NCBI RefSeq assembly: GCF_001423905.1
Contig: NZ_LMPQ01000011.1
Coordinates: forward strand, 143,869-207,868
DNA length: 64,000 nucleotides
Direction: 5' to 3'
Source: Frigoribacterium sp. Leaf186
GTDB taxonomy: Bacteria > Actinomycetota > Actinomycetes > Actinomycetales > Microbacteriaceae
Made by a program: the position numbers and the translations under genes. Shown piece after piece: positions 42,475 to 49,978 of this stretch; position 1 is the first letter of the stretch, and each line of letters starts with the position of its first letter. The notes beneath the pieces are model-generated. The model had not been told where the DNA came from and ran no database searches. It saw nothing but the letters and a program-made list of their open reading frames with translations.

Positions 42475-43034
42475 TCAGGCCTCCCACGCGGCGAGATGAT
42501 GTCTGAAGTGTCGCCGGATGGCTGTGGCAGTGATGAGTCCGACGGCTGTGATGATCGCGGTGGCGATGAAGACCGAGTGGGTGCCTGCGATGCCGCCGAG
42601 CCATCCGGCGAGGACGGGGCCGGCGACTTGACCGATGTACTGGGCCGAGACGTTGTAGCCCAGCACCAGTCCGACGCTCGTGTCGGGGAGGAGGCGGCGG
42701 ATGGTCGCGACGACTGTGGGGGTGATGCCGCCGAGGGCGATCCCGGTGAGGAATCGCAGGATCGCGAAGGCGATCAGGTCGTCGACGACTGCTTGCGCGG
42801 CGAGGAAGAGTGTCGCGGCGACCAGGCTCAGGGTGAGGACCTGCATGTGGCCCATCCGGTCAGCGAGTTTGCCGAGGTTGGGACTGGAGAGGATCGTGCC
42901 GAACGCGGTGATGGAGAACACGACTGCGGCGTAGAGGGCGGTGTCGTCGGTTGAACCAGTGAGGAAGCGGACGTGCTCGGCGATGATCGGCTCGACTGAG
43001 ATGGTGGCAGCCCGAGACGTCGTCGAGTTCGGTT
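42475..43034 (-). pseudogene. Truncated MFS transporter (C-terminal half)
   Basis: The open frame encodes the second half of an MFS drug transporter: ISVEPIIAEHVRFLTGSTDD, then AFGTILSSPNLGKLADRMGH, IALGGITPTVVATIRRLLPD and GPVLAGWLGGIAG. A stop codon (TAA) near 43035 precedes it and no N-terminal half is present upstream. About 180 residues remain of a usual ~400. An internal GTG at 42921 could start a 148-residue product, but six membrane segments alone would not make a transporter. It is probably a deletion remnant near the right end of the island. Confidence 0.75.
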
Positions 43035-43170
43035 ACAAGCTCAGCCGCAGCTTCGCCAGCTGAGAGACGCAGGTATAGGTCTGACGTCGGAGAGGCGACA
43101 TGCGTCGGAGGCCGCGGTGTCGCCGAGTTGAGAGTCGGTCGCCTCCTGAGGTGATACGTGCTGCTCCGCG

Positions 43171-44217
43171 CTAATCCTGGTCGCTCTGCCCCCGGTCCCT
43201 GCCGAACCATGGCTCTCCATCGAAATCAGCGTCCAGCAGGCCGTGGGCGTCCATGGTGATGAGGTTGGGACCCGGCAGTTCCGCTGGGACGAACCGCTGG
43301 TCGTCAGGATGACGGTAGATGTACTCCCGGGCGTTGTGCGCCGTGTGCTCGTTGATTAGCCGTTCCACTGCGGTCGTCCCTACCTGGACCGCATCCAGTT
43401 GACCACCCACGACGCGGTCACGGACCTGCTGGATTCCTGGGTCGCCGTCCTCGAAACGTTCCAGGAGAACGAGGGGATCGCTCATGATTAGGCCGAGCTT
43501 ACGAGTCAGGGGTACCGAGATGGCCGACGCATTGGCGAAGCCGACGCCCATCCAGGGTTCGGCGTCGTCCCTGCCTCGAATGAGGCTGACCGGAGCGTCA
43601 CAGGTGATGAGGGAACGTCTGTCGAACTGGTGCAGCGACCACGGCCGCGTCACGAGGTAGACGGTCAGCTCTTCCGCTGTCTCGACCATGTGCCTGATGT
43701 GATCGCCAACCGCGATCGTCAGCGGCGGACCTCCAGGTTGCGTGGCTTCATCCCAGATGCGCTGCTGCTGATCTTCGTCTGCGTCGAAGCCGAAGTAGCC
43801 CTGGATCCACTTCCCGACGTTCTGACGGCCGCCGGCGCCGACTTCGAGTCGGATCATCTTCGCCTGGAGGTGTTCAATCGTTCTACGAGTGTCAGGTCCT
43901 CGGACAGCCTGAAGGGCCAGGTAGTGGGAGAGCGTCATCCGGTCTTCCTGCGGCAGTGGGAACTCGCCGCCTTCGATGCGGCGGATGATCGCGCTTGCCT
44001 CGCCTTCGACGGAGCTTAGGAATTTCTCGAAACCGTCGGGCTCCTCCACGCCCGGGATGGTGTGGAAGTGCGTTTGCGCGCCGACATTCTTCACCACAGT
44101 GGTGAAGGGCGAACGTGTTGTGTCGAGGGGAACGGCGACGATGCGCTCCTTCTCGGTCGCGAAGCCCCTCAAGTAGGCCTGCGGCACGAAGTGGTGCAAC
44201 TTCGCCACCGGGGTCAT
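43171..44217 (-). CDS. DUF4238 protein
   Basis: 348 residues beginning MTPVAKLHHFVPQAYLRGFA, where HHFVPQ.YL..F is the hallmark of DUF4238. Other family-like segments are FEKFLSSVEGEASAIIRRIE, EDRMTLSHYLALQAVRGPDT, RSLITCDAPVSLIRG and PLTRKLGLIMSDP. The family is uncharacterised; members occur singly in variable regions of many bacteria. It is the last intact gene before the right attachment site. Codon use and GC are lower than in the sugar cluster, like the integrase end of the island. Confidence 0.8.
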   Translation of the reverse strand: MTPVAKLHHFVPQAYLRGFATEKERIVAVPLDTTRSPFTTVVKNVGAQTHFHTIPGVEEPDGFEKFLSSVEGEASAIIRRIEGGEFPLPQEDRMTLSHYLALQAVRGPDTRRTIEHLQAKMIRLEVGAGGRQNVGKWIQGYFGFDADEDQQQRIWDEATQPGGPPLTIAVGDHIRHMVETAEELTVYLVTRPWSLHQFDRRSLITCDAPVSLIRGRDDAEPWMGVGFANASAISVPLTRKLGLIMSDPLVLLERFEDGDPGIQQVRDRVVGGQLDAVQVGTTAVERLINEHTAHNAREYIYRHPDDQRFVPAELPGPNLITMDAHGLLDADFDGEPWFGRDRGQSDQD

Positions 44218-44442
44218 GGCTGGGATTCTACGACGCGGCGCGTCTATAGCCGAGCCACTCGGCTTGGCGTTGCCAGCGGCTGTGAAAGCCGCGAGTTCGC
44301 CCCGCTCACCCTTTTGCTCGTCTTAAATGGATCCACTCTGTTGCATCTCGATGGTTCTCAGTGGCAGAAGCCGACCGACTGCGCTGGGGTCGTCCCGCTT
44401 TGTAGGCGCGACTTCAGCCTCAACACGGGTCGAGCAACCATA

Positions 44443-44488
44443 TGACCACGGATCGGAAGGTTGGGGGTTCGAGTCCCTCCAGGCGCAC
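44443..44488. repeat. Right attachment site (duplicated tRNA-Arg 3' half)
   Basis: Matches 7477-7522 with mismatches at 44447 and 44455; 44456-44488 is exact. The 5' half of a tRNA is absent, so it is not a second tRNA gene. The surrounding stretch 44218-44621 holds no gene apart from this site and the terminator after it. Confidence 0.92.
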
Positions 44489-44500
44489 GCGACTCGAAAG

Positions 44501-44527
44501 CCCCTGCCCTACACGGCAGGGGTTTTT
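44501..44527 (+). terminator. Probable original tRNA-Arg terminator, displaced by the island
   Basis: CCCCTGCC (44501-44508) and GGCAGGGG (44515-44522) with TTTTT after it: a canonical intrinsic terminator 12 bases beyond the right tRNA fragment. It would have followed the tRNA directly before insertion. Confidence 0.8.
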
Positions 44528-44621
44528 CTCGTCTTGGGTGCTTGTCTGGCCGCCTCCGGCGGCGTGCGCCTTCGGCGCGGGCCGCGGAAGCCGAGATGGC
44601 GGCGGCTCGGCGAGCGCCTCG

Positions 44622-44891
44622 TCACTCGTCGACGGCGGGAGGGGCGGGGCGGGGGTGCCGGATGGTCGAGACGGTGCCCGTCACGCAGACTGCCGTCGCG
44701 ACGAGCAGCGCGACGAGGATCAGCACGTCCACCGGCGCCGCGCCTCCGTCGCCGGTCGCCATCCTGACGACGACGCTGACGACGCAGGACAGCCACACGA
44801 CGGCGGAGATGCCCCAACCCACCGACGACCCCCGGAACGTCGGCCTCTGCAGGCGCAGCCGGCCCCGGTCGCGGTTCGTCTCGTCGTCCAT
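44622..44891 (-). CDS. Small two-helix membrane protein
   Basis: 89 residues from the ATG at 44891 (MDDETNRDRG). A charged N-terminus is followed by two hydrophobic segments, VGWGISAVVWLSCVVSVVVR and VDVLILVALLVATAVCVTGT, and a Pro-rich tail. Family not recognised. It is the first gene right of the island and shows normal high-GC codon use. A GTG two codons upstream is an alternative start. Confidence 0.6.
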   Translation of the reverse strand: MDDETNRDRGRLRLQRPTFRGSSVGWGISAVVWLSCVVSVVVRMATGDGGAAPVDVLILVALLVATAVCVTGTVSTIRHPRPAPPAVDE

Positions 44892-45044
44892 CGTCACGGT
44901 CCCCTCGTCGTCGTCGACCTCCCCACCGTACGTCGAGCCCCTCCCCGTCTCAATGGATCGATGCGAGCAGGGTCGTCCTCCAGGAGGGGGAGCATGGTCC
45001 TGCAGGCGGTCGGCGCGCGCCCGTCGACCTGTGATGCTCGCGGG

Positions 45045-45668
45045 ATGATCCGTTCACTGGTGACGACCCTCGCGTGGTGGCTGCTCGGCGCGGCCGTGGG
45101 CCTCGTGCTCGGCGGCGCGACCTCCCCCGCCCAGCAGTACCTGCCCGGCGGGCTGAGCTCGTTCGCCAACTCGAGCGGCGGCTGGACGGTCCTCACCTTC
45201 GCGACGGTGGTCGTGGTCACGCGCAGGCCGAGCGCCCGCAGGTGGTGGACGGCGGCCGGCCTCGGCCTCGTCGTCTTCCACGCCGCGGTCCAGGGCTACG
45301 TGATCGTGTCCACCCTGCGGGGCTTCCCCGACTCGTACGGTCCGGGCGACTTCTGGTTCACGGCGGCGACCTTGGCCGGGCCCGTCATCGGGCTCGCCGG
45401 GTTGTGGTGGTGGTCGCCGCGCCCCGTCCTCCGTGCGGCGGGGATCGCGGTCCTCGCCGCCGTCATGATCGGCGACGGCGTGTCGGGCCTCGTCCGCGTC
45501 GCCGAGACGACCGGGACGACCTGGTGGCTGATCAGCATCGCCGTGGGCGTCGCGGCGCTCGGCTGGGTCGTGGTCCGTCGCCTCGACCGGTGGCGCGAGC
45601 GCGCGCTCGCCGTCGGACTCACGGCCCTCGGGGCGGCGGTCTTCGCCGCCGTCTTCAGTCTGCTCTGA
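45045..45668 (+). CDS. DUF6518-like integral membrane protein
   Basis: 207 residues with six hydrophobic segments. GLVLGGATSPAQQYLPGGLS, FANSSGGWTVL and TAATLAGPVIGLAGLWWW resemble the actinobacterial DUF6518 family; function unknown. The ATG at 45045 follows an otherwise open but unlikely upstream extension through the attachment site. Its 3' end overlaps the convergent lacI stop by 14 bases. Confidence 0.65.
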   Translation: MIRSLVTTLAWWLLGAAVGLVLGGATSPAQQYLPGGLSSFANSSGGWTVLTFATVVVVTRRPSARRWWTAAGLGLVVFHAAVQGYVIVSTLRGFPDSYGPGDFWFTAATLAGPVIGLAGLWWWSPRPVLRAAGIAVLAAVMIGDGVSGLVRVAETTGTTWWLISIAVGVAALGWVVVRRLDRWRERALAVGLTALGAAVFAAVFSLL

Positions 45669-46692
45669 GGGTGCTGCCGCGCACGATCAGACGGGGCGGC
45701 AGCACGACCGTCTCGTGACGGTGGGTCGACGGATGGTCGAGTTCGTCCCGCAGGAGGCGCATGGCCTGGCCTCCCATGTCGACGCCGGGCTGCCCCACGG
45801 TCGTGAGCGGGAGTGTCGTTCCCTGGGCGAAGTGGTTGTCGTCGTAACCGGTGATCGACAGATCGCGGGGGATGTCCACCCCGCCGAGCAGCAGTGACTG
45901 CACGATCCCCGACGCGAGCGCGTCCGAGGCGGCGACGATCCCGTCGGGCCTGTCCGCCGCCGCCAGGGCGAGCAGTTCGCTCCCCACGGTGAGGCCCGCA
46001 CGCACCGTCAGTGCCGAGGTCGTCATCAGGCGCAGCGGGACGCCGGCGTCCCGTGCCGCGGCCGAAGCGCCCTCGAACCGGTGCCGCACGGCGGTGAGAT
46101 CGAGGGGGCCGCCGACGAAGACGAGCTCCCGCCGGCCCTGCTCGAGGAGGTGCTCGGCCGCCAGCCGTCCGCCGAGTTCCTCGTCGACGACGACGCCGCA
46201 GCTCTCGTCGGCGTCGCCCGGCCAGTTGACGTAGACGACGCGCAGCCCGCGACGCCGCAGTCGACGTGCCTCGTCCATCGGGCCGTCGAACGGGGCGAGG
46301 ACGATGCCCGCCGCCTGGGCCTGCTCGAACAGGTTCAGGTACCCGGTCTGCTTGTCGAGGTCGACGTCCGAGTTGCCGAGCAGCACCGACTGCTGGGCCA
46401 GGTCGGCCTCGCGCTCGACGCCGCGCGCGATGTCGAGGAAGTACGAGTTGCCGAGGTCGACGGCCACGAACCCGACCAGGGTGCCCCGACCCGCCGCCAG
46501 GGTGCGGGCGGAGGTGTTCGGCACGAAGCCCAGGGATGCGATGGCCGACTCGACCTTGAGCCGCGTCGCAGGGCGGACCCGGTCGGGAGTGTTCACCACG
46601 TTCGACACGGTGCCCAGCGAGACCCCGGCGAGCCTGGCGACGTCGGCCATGACCGGCGGCCGGTGCGGGGAGGAGGGGATCGAGACGCTCAT
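45655..46692 (-). CDS. LacI-family repressor of the rhamnoside locus
   Basis: About 345 residues from the ATG at 46692 (MSVSIPSSPH). The helix-turn-helix MADVARLAGVSLGTVSNVVN is followed by the hinge and an effector domain (VGFVAVDLGNSYFLDIARGV, GRRELVFVGGPLDLTAVRHR, ITGYDDNHFAQ). It is divergent from the CUT1 importer and GH78 operon, with the palindrome TGAAGCGCTTCA between them, and so most likely represses that operon until a rhamnoside is present. It resembles the LacI at 52577 more than the island LacI proteins, with the same VGTVSNV-type recognition helix. Confidence 0.9.
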   Translation of the reverse strand: MSVSIPSSPHRPPVMADVARLAGVSLGTVSNVVNTPDRVRPATRLKVESAIASLGFVPNTSARTLAAGRGTLVGFVAVDLGNSYFLDIARGVEREADLAQQSVLLGNSDVDLDKQTGYLNLFEQAQAAGIVLAPFDGPMDEARRLRRRGLRVVYVNWPGDADESCGVVVDEELGGRLAAEHLLEQGRRELVFVGGPLDLTAVRHRFEGASAAARDAGVPLRLMTTSALTVRAGLTVGSELLALAAADRPDGIVAASDALASGIVQSLLLGGVDIPRDLSITGYDDNHFAQGTTLPLTTVGQPGVDMGGQAMRLLRDELDHPSTHRHETVVLPPRLIVRGSTLRAD

Positions 46693-46762
46693 CGTGGAGC
46701 CGAGCCTAGCCCGCAGTCGATCGAGACGGGGTGTTGACAAGCCCGGGGTTTCCGGTCAATTA

Positions 46763-46774
46763 TGAAGCGCTTCA
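46763..46774. promoter_or_regulatory. LacI-family operator upstream of the rhamnoside importer
   Basis: TGAAGCGCTTCA, a perfect 12-bp palindrome with the central CG typical of LacI-family operators, 35 bases before the binding-protein start and between the divergent genes. Confidence 0.8.
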
Positions 46775-46809
46775 AGTTTTCTGAGGCGCCCACCATTCAA
46801 GGAGGAATG

Positions 46810-48090
46810 ATGTCCCGCACCGCACGTCGTGTCGCTGCATTTGCCGTCGCCGGCCTGACCATCGCAGGCCTCTCCGCGTGTTCGGGTGGCGGAGCGGGCG
46901 AGGCGGCCACCGAGTTCACCGTCCTCGGCAACGTCGAGAACGAAGTCGTCCCTGCAACGCTTCAGACCCTGGCCGACGGCGCCTGCTCCACCGAGAACGA
47001 CGCCATGCCCCTCAAGGTCGAGACCGTCCCACAGACGAACCTCAACCAGCAGGTCCAGCTGCTCGCAGGCCAGGGCGGGCTCCCCGTCATGTACGCCGTC
47101 GACACCAACGAGCTCGTGCAGCAGCTCGACGACGCCGGCTTCGTCGCGCACTTCGACGAGCTGCTCGACGAGATCGGCGCGGCCGACTCGATCGAGCCCG
47201 CCGCGCGGTCGACCGTCGAGTCGCTCTACGACGGTGAGTTCCTCGTGCTGCCGACCGAGTACAACATCGAGGGCATCTGGTACAACAAGACGCTCTTCGC
47301 CGACAACGGCGTCGACGTGCCCGAGAGCTGGGACGACGTGGTCGCTGCGGCCGGCACGTTCCAGGACGCCGGCCTCACCCCCTTCGCCGCGAGCGGTGAG
47401 CAGGGCTGGCCCCTGACGCGCCTCGTCGGGAACCTCATCGAGCGCGAGCTCGGGCCCGACGCCCTCCAGGCCGTCGCCGACGGCGACGCCGAGCTGACCG
47501 ACCCCGAGTACGTGGCCGCGGCCCAACAGGTCGCCGACCTCGGTGCGGCGGGCTACTTCGGCGAGGGAGTCGGCTCGATCGACTACGACACGTCGATCAA
47601 CCAGTTCCTCAACGGCAGCTCGCCGATGCTCTACATGGGCAGCTGGGTCCTGAGCAATTTCGCCGACGACACGGCGAACCAGATCGGCGAGGACGCCATC
47701 GGCTACCTGCCGTTCCCCGACGTCGACGGGGGCGAGGGCGACAGCAGCCAGCTCGTGGCCAACGTCGGCCTGCCCTTCACGATCAACCCGAGCGTACTGA
47801 ACGACGACAGCAAGGCCTGGGTCAAGTGCATCGCCGAGAACTACGGCCAGGTGGCCCTCGAGGACAGCAGCCGCATCTCCGGCTTCACGGTGTCGGGCGA
47901 CGCCGCCGGCACCGCGCTGACGACGGAGGTGCGCGACCGCATCGCGGACACCGACACGACCATCCCCTGGTTCGAGGCGTACTTCAGCACGCAGGCGACG
48001 ACGACCTCGCAGCAGAACGCCGCCCAGCTCGTCACCGGCGCCATCACGGCCGAGGAGTTCATGACGCTGGTCCAGGGCGACCTGGGCTGA
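46810..48090 (+). CDS. CUT1-type sugar-binding lipoprotein
   Basis: 426 residues from the ATG at 46810 (AAGGAGG at 46799-46805; the adjacent ATG at 46807 is too close). Signal peptide with lipobox AGLSAC, then an extracellular solute-binding protein family 1 fold (VQLLAGQGGLPVMYAVDTNE, YNIEGIWYNKTLFADNGVDV, GSSPMLYMGSWVLSNF). It captures an oligosaccharide for the two permeases downstream; the GH78 gene in the same operon points to rhamnosides. No ATPase gene is in the locus, so a shared MsmK-type ATPase elsewhere is expected. Confidence 0.9.
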   Translation: MSRTARRVAAFAVAGLTIAGLSACSGGGAGEAATEFTVLGNVENEVVPATLQTLADGACSTENDAMPLKVETVPQTNLNQQVQLLAGQGGLPVMYAVDTNELVQQLDDAGFVAHFDELLDEIGAADSIEPAARSTVESLYDGEFLVLPTEYNIEGIWYNKTLFADNGVDVPESWDDVVAAAGTFQDAGLTPFAASGEQGWPLTRLVGNLIERELGPDALQAVADGDAELTDPEYVAAAQQVADLGAAGYFGEGVGSIDYDTSINQFLNGSSPMLYMGSWVLSNFADDTANQIGEDAIGYLPFPDVDGGEGDSSQLVANVGLPFTINPSVLNDDSKAWVKCIAENYGQVALEDSSRISGFTVSGDAAGTALTTEVRDRIADTDTTIPWFEAYFSTQATTTSQQNAAQLVTGAITAEEFMTLVQGDLG

Positions 48091-48099
48091 CGCCTCCTT

Positions 48100-48142
48100 G
48101 ACGGGGGTGGGGGCGCGCCCCGTGCGCCTCCCCGCCCCCGTC
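48100..48142 (+). promoter_or_regulatory. Hairpin after the CUT1 binding-protein gene
   Basis: GACGGGGG (48100-48107) pairs with CCCCCGTC (48135-48142), with further G/C pairing inside. As in the island importer, a strong hairpin follows the binding-protein gene within the operon. Confidence 0.6.
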
Positions 48143-48182
48143 CACCCCTCCTCGACCCCCAGCTCGGACCGAAGGCACCCCC

Positions 48183-49067
48183 ATGAATCCCCTGCTCGGC
48201 GACCGGCGCGCCACCCTGATCCTGATCGGGCCCGCCCTGCTCATCTACTCCGTCGTGATGCTCGTCCCGATCGTCGTCTCGTTCGGGTACACCCTGACGA
48301 GCGGCAACGCGATCACGGGCTTCACGTTCTCGGGACTCGAGAACTACCAGCGCCTCGTCACCGACACCCGGGTGCGGGACGCGTTGCTGCTCACGGTCCG
48401 CTATGCGGTTCTGATGACGATCCTGCAGGTCGGCTTCGGCTACCTCCTGTCGCTCCTCTACGTCTTCGTGCTGCGGAAGTGGTCGAGTGCCGTCCGCACG
48501 CTGGTCTTCTTCCCCGTGGTCCTGCCCACCGTCGCGGTCGCACTGCTGTTCCAGCAGATGTTCGCGATCGCCCCGCAGAACGGGCTGGTCAACACGGCGC
48601 TCGAGGCCGTGGGCCTGTCGTCCGTCGACTGGTTCGGCGACGGCGGCACGGCGTTCCTCGTCATCATCGTGATGGACGTGTGGCGCTCCATGGGCTTCTA
48701 CGGGGTGCTGCTCTACGCCGGGCTGCTCGACATCCCCGAGGAGGTGTTCGAGTCTGCCCGCATCGACGGCGCCTCCGGCTTCGGGCTCGTCCGTCGCATC
48801 GTCCTGCCGCTCTCGCTGCCCGTGCTGGTCTCGTCGCTGATCTTCTCCGTGAACGGAACGCTCAAGGTGTTCGACAGCATCCTCGCCCTCACCAACGGCG
48901 GCCCCGGCACGTCGACCAGCCCCCTGACGATCTACATGTTCGACACGTCGTTCCGCTTCGGTCAGTACGGCTACGGAAGCACCGTCGCGTTCCTGCTCAC
49001 GATCGTGTCGCTGCTGGTGACCGTCTTCATCTTCCGCGCCAACCGTCGCGACCTCACGAAGGACTGA
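48183..49067 (+). CDS. CUT1 sugar ABC permease (MalF-type)
   Basis: 294 residues with six membrane segments. The EAA loop reads EEVFESARIDGASGFGLVRR, followed by IVLPLSLPVLVSSL, the site where the ATPase docks. It pairs with the permease 3 bases downstream. The start ATG at 48183 follows the binding-protein hairpin. Confidence 0.9.
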   Translation: MNPLLGDRRATLILIGPALLIYSVVMLVPIVVSFGYTLTSGNAITGFTFSGLENYQRLVTDTRVRDALLLTVRYAVLMTILQVGFGYLLSLLYVFVLRKWSSAVRTLVFFPVVLPTVAVALLFQQMFAIAPQNGLVNTALEAVGLSSVDWFGDGGTAFLVIIVMDVWRSMGFYGVLLYAGLLDIPEEVFESARIDGASGFGLVRRIVLPLSLPVLVSSLIFSVNGTLKVFDSILALTNGGPGTSTSPLTIYMFDTSFRFGQYGYGSTVAFLLTIVSLLVTVFIFRANRRDLTKD

Positions 49068-49070
49068 CCG

Positions 49071-49976
49071 ATGACCTCCGTCGACACCGCCGGCCCCGCG
49101 ACGTCCGCGCCCCTCCGCCGTCCGACCTCGAGGCGCCGTGGAGCGTCCCGACGCCGCGTCGGACAGATCGTGAGCGGCGCGCTCGTCGCACTCCTCCTCG
49201 TCATCGTGGTCGGCCCGCTCGTCTGGATGCTCCTCGGCTCCTTCAAGACGCAGACGGAGTTCCTGGAGCAGCCGGTCTGGGCGCTTCCGCAGCAGTGGAA
49301 CTTCGACAACTACGTCTTCGCGTGGACCCAGGGCAACTTCGCGCAGTACGCGTCGAACTCCGTCCTGACCGTCTTCCCGTCGCTCCTCCTCGTGCTCCTG
49401 TTCGGCTCCATGGCGGGCTTCGCGCTCGAGGTGCTCGTCTGGAAGGGGCGCGGCGCGATCCTCATCACCTTCCTCGCCGGCATCATGGTGCCGACGCAGA
49501 TGATCCTCCTGCCGTTGTTCGCCGCGTACTTCCGGCTCGGCCTCACCGGCACCCTCTGGCCGCTGCTCATCACGTACACGGCCACGAGCCTCCCGCTGGC
49601 CGTGTTCCTGATGGCGACGTTCTTCCGGGCCGTCCCGCGCGAGATCTTCGAGGCGGCGATGCTCGACGGCGCCGGGCTCATCCGCTCGTTCTTCCTGGTC
49701 GGCCTGCCGATGGTGCGCAACGCGCTCTTCACCGTGGGGCTGGTCCAGTTCTTCATGCTCTGGAACGACCTCCTCATCGCCTTGACCTTCACGAACTCCG
49801 GGTCGCTGCGCACCCTGCAGGTGGGCCTCCTGAACTTCACCGGCCAGTTCGGCTCGGTGCAGTACGGCCCCCTGTTCGCGGCGATCTGCCTCAACGTCGT
49901 GGCGATCCTCGTCATCTACCTGTTCCTCAACAAGCAAGTGCAGAAGGGGCTGACCGCCGGTGCGGTCAAGGGCTGA
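49071..49976 (+). CDS. CUT1 sugar ABC permease (MalG-type)
   Basis: 301 residues with six membrane segments after a basic N-terminal tail of ~35 residues. The EAA loop is REIFEAAMLDGAGLIRSFFL, then VGLPMVRNALFTVG. Three bases separate it from the partner permease and two bases from the GH78 start, so the genes are tightly co-translated. Confidence 0.9.
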   Translation: MTSVDTAGPATSAPLRRPTSRRRGASRRRVGQIVSGALVALLLVIVVGPLVWMLLGSFKTQTEFLEQPVWALPQQWNFDNYVFAWTQGNFAQYASNSVLTVFPSLLLVLLFGSMAGFALEVLVWKGRGAILITFLAGIMVPTQMILLPLFAAYFRLGLTGTLWPLLITYTATSLPLAVFLMATFFRAVPREIFEAAMLDGAGLIRSFFLVGLPMVRNALFTVGLVQFFMLWNDLLIALTFTNSGSLRTLQVGLLNFTGQFGSVQYGPLFAAICLNVVAILVIYLFLNKQVQKGLTAGAVKG

Positions 49977-49978
49977 CC

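Larger units (their letters stand above)
7490..44488. mobile_element. tRNA-Arg-integrated genomic island of about 37 kb
   Basis: The island is bounded by the tRNA-Arg 3' end and its 33-bp exact copy. It carries an excisionase-like gene and a tyrosine integrase near the left end. I see no conjugation, relaxase, replication or capsid genes, so it is an integrative island rather than a recognisable conjugative element or prophage. The cargo is mainly a furanose-polysaccharide capture and import system, plus a monooxygenase/channel pair and several unknown genes. The flank-enriched nonamer GGAGGCGCG is nearly missing inside (one case seen, at 36471), consistent with foreign origin. Right-end decay (a truncated MFS gene) suggests it is not recent or has lost parts. 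Confidence 0.85.

Noticed and set aside
44443-44488. A second tRNA-Arg gene
   Set aside because: Only the 3' half is present; the acceptor 5' strand and D-arm are missing, so it is an attachment site.
7490-44488. A prophage
   Set aside because: No capsid, terminase, tail, lysis or phage replication genes are visible; only integrase and excisionase-like genes are phage-related.
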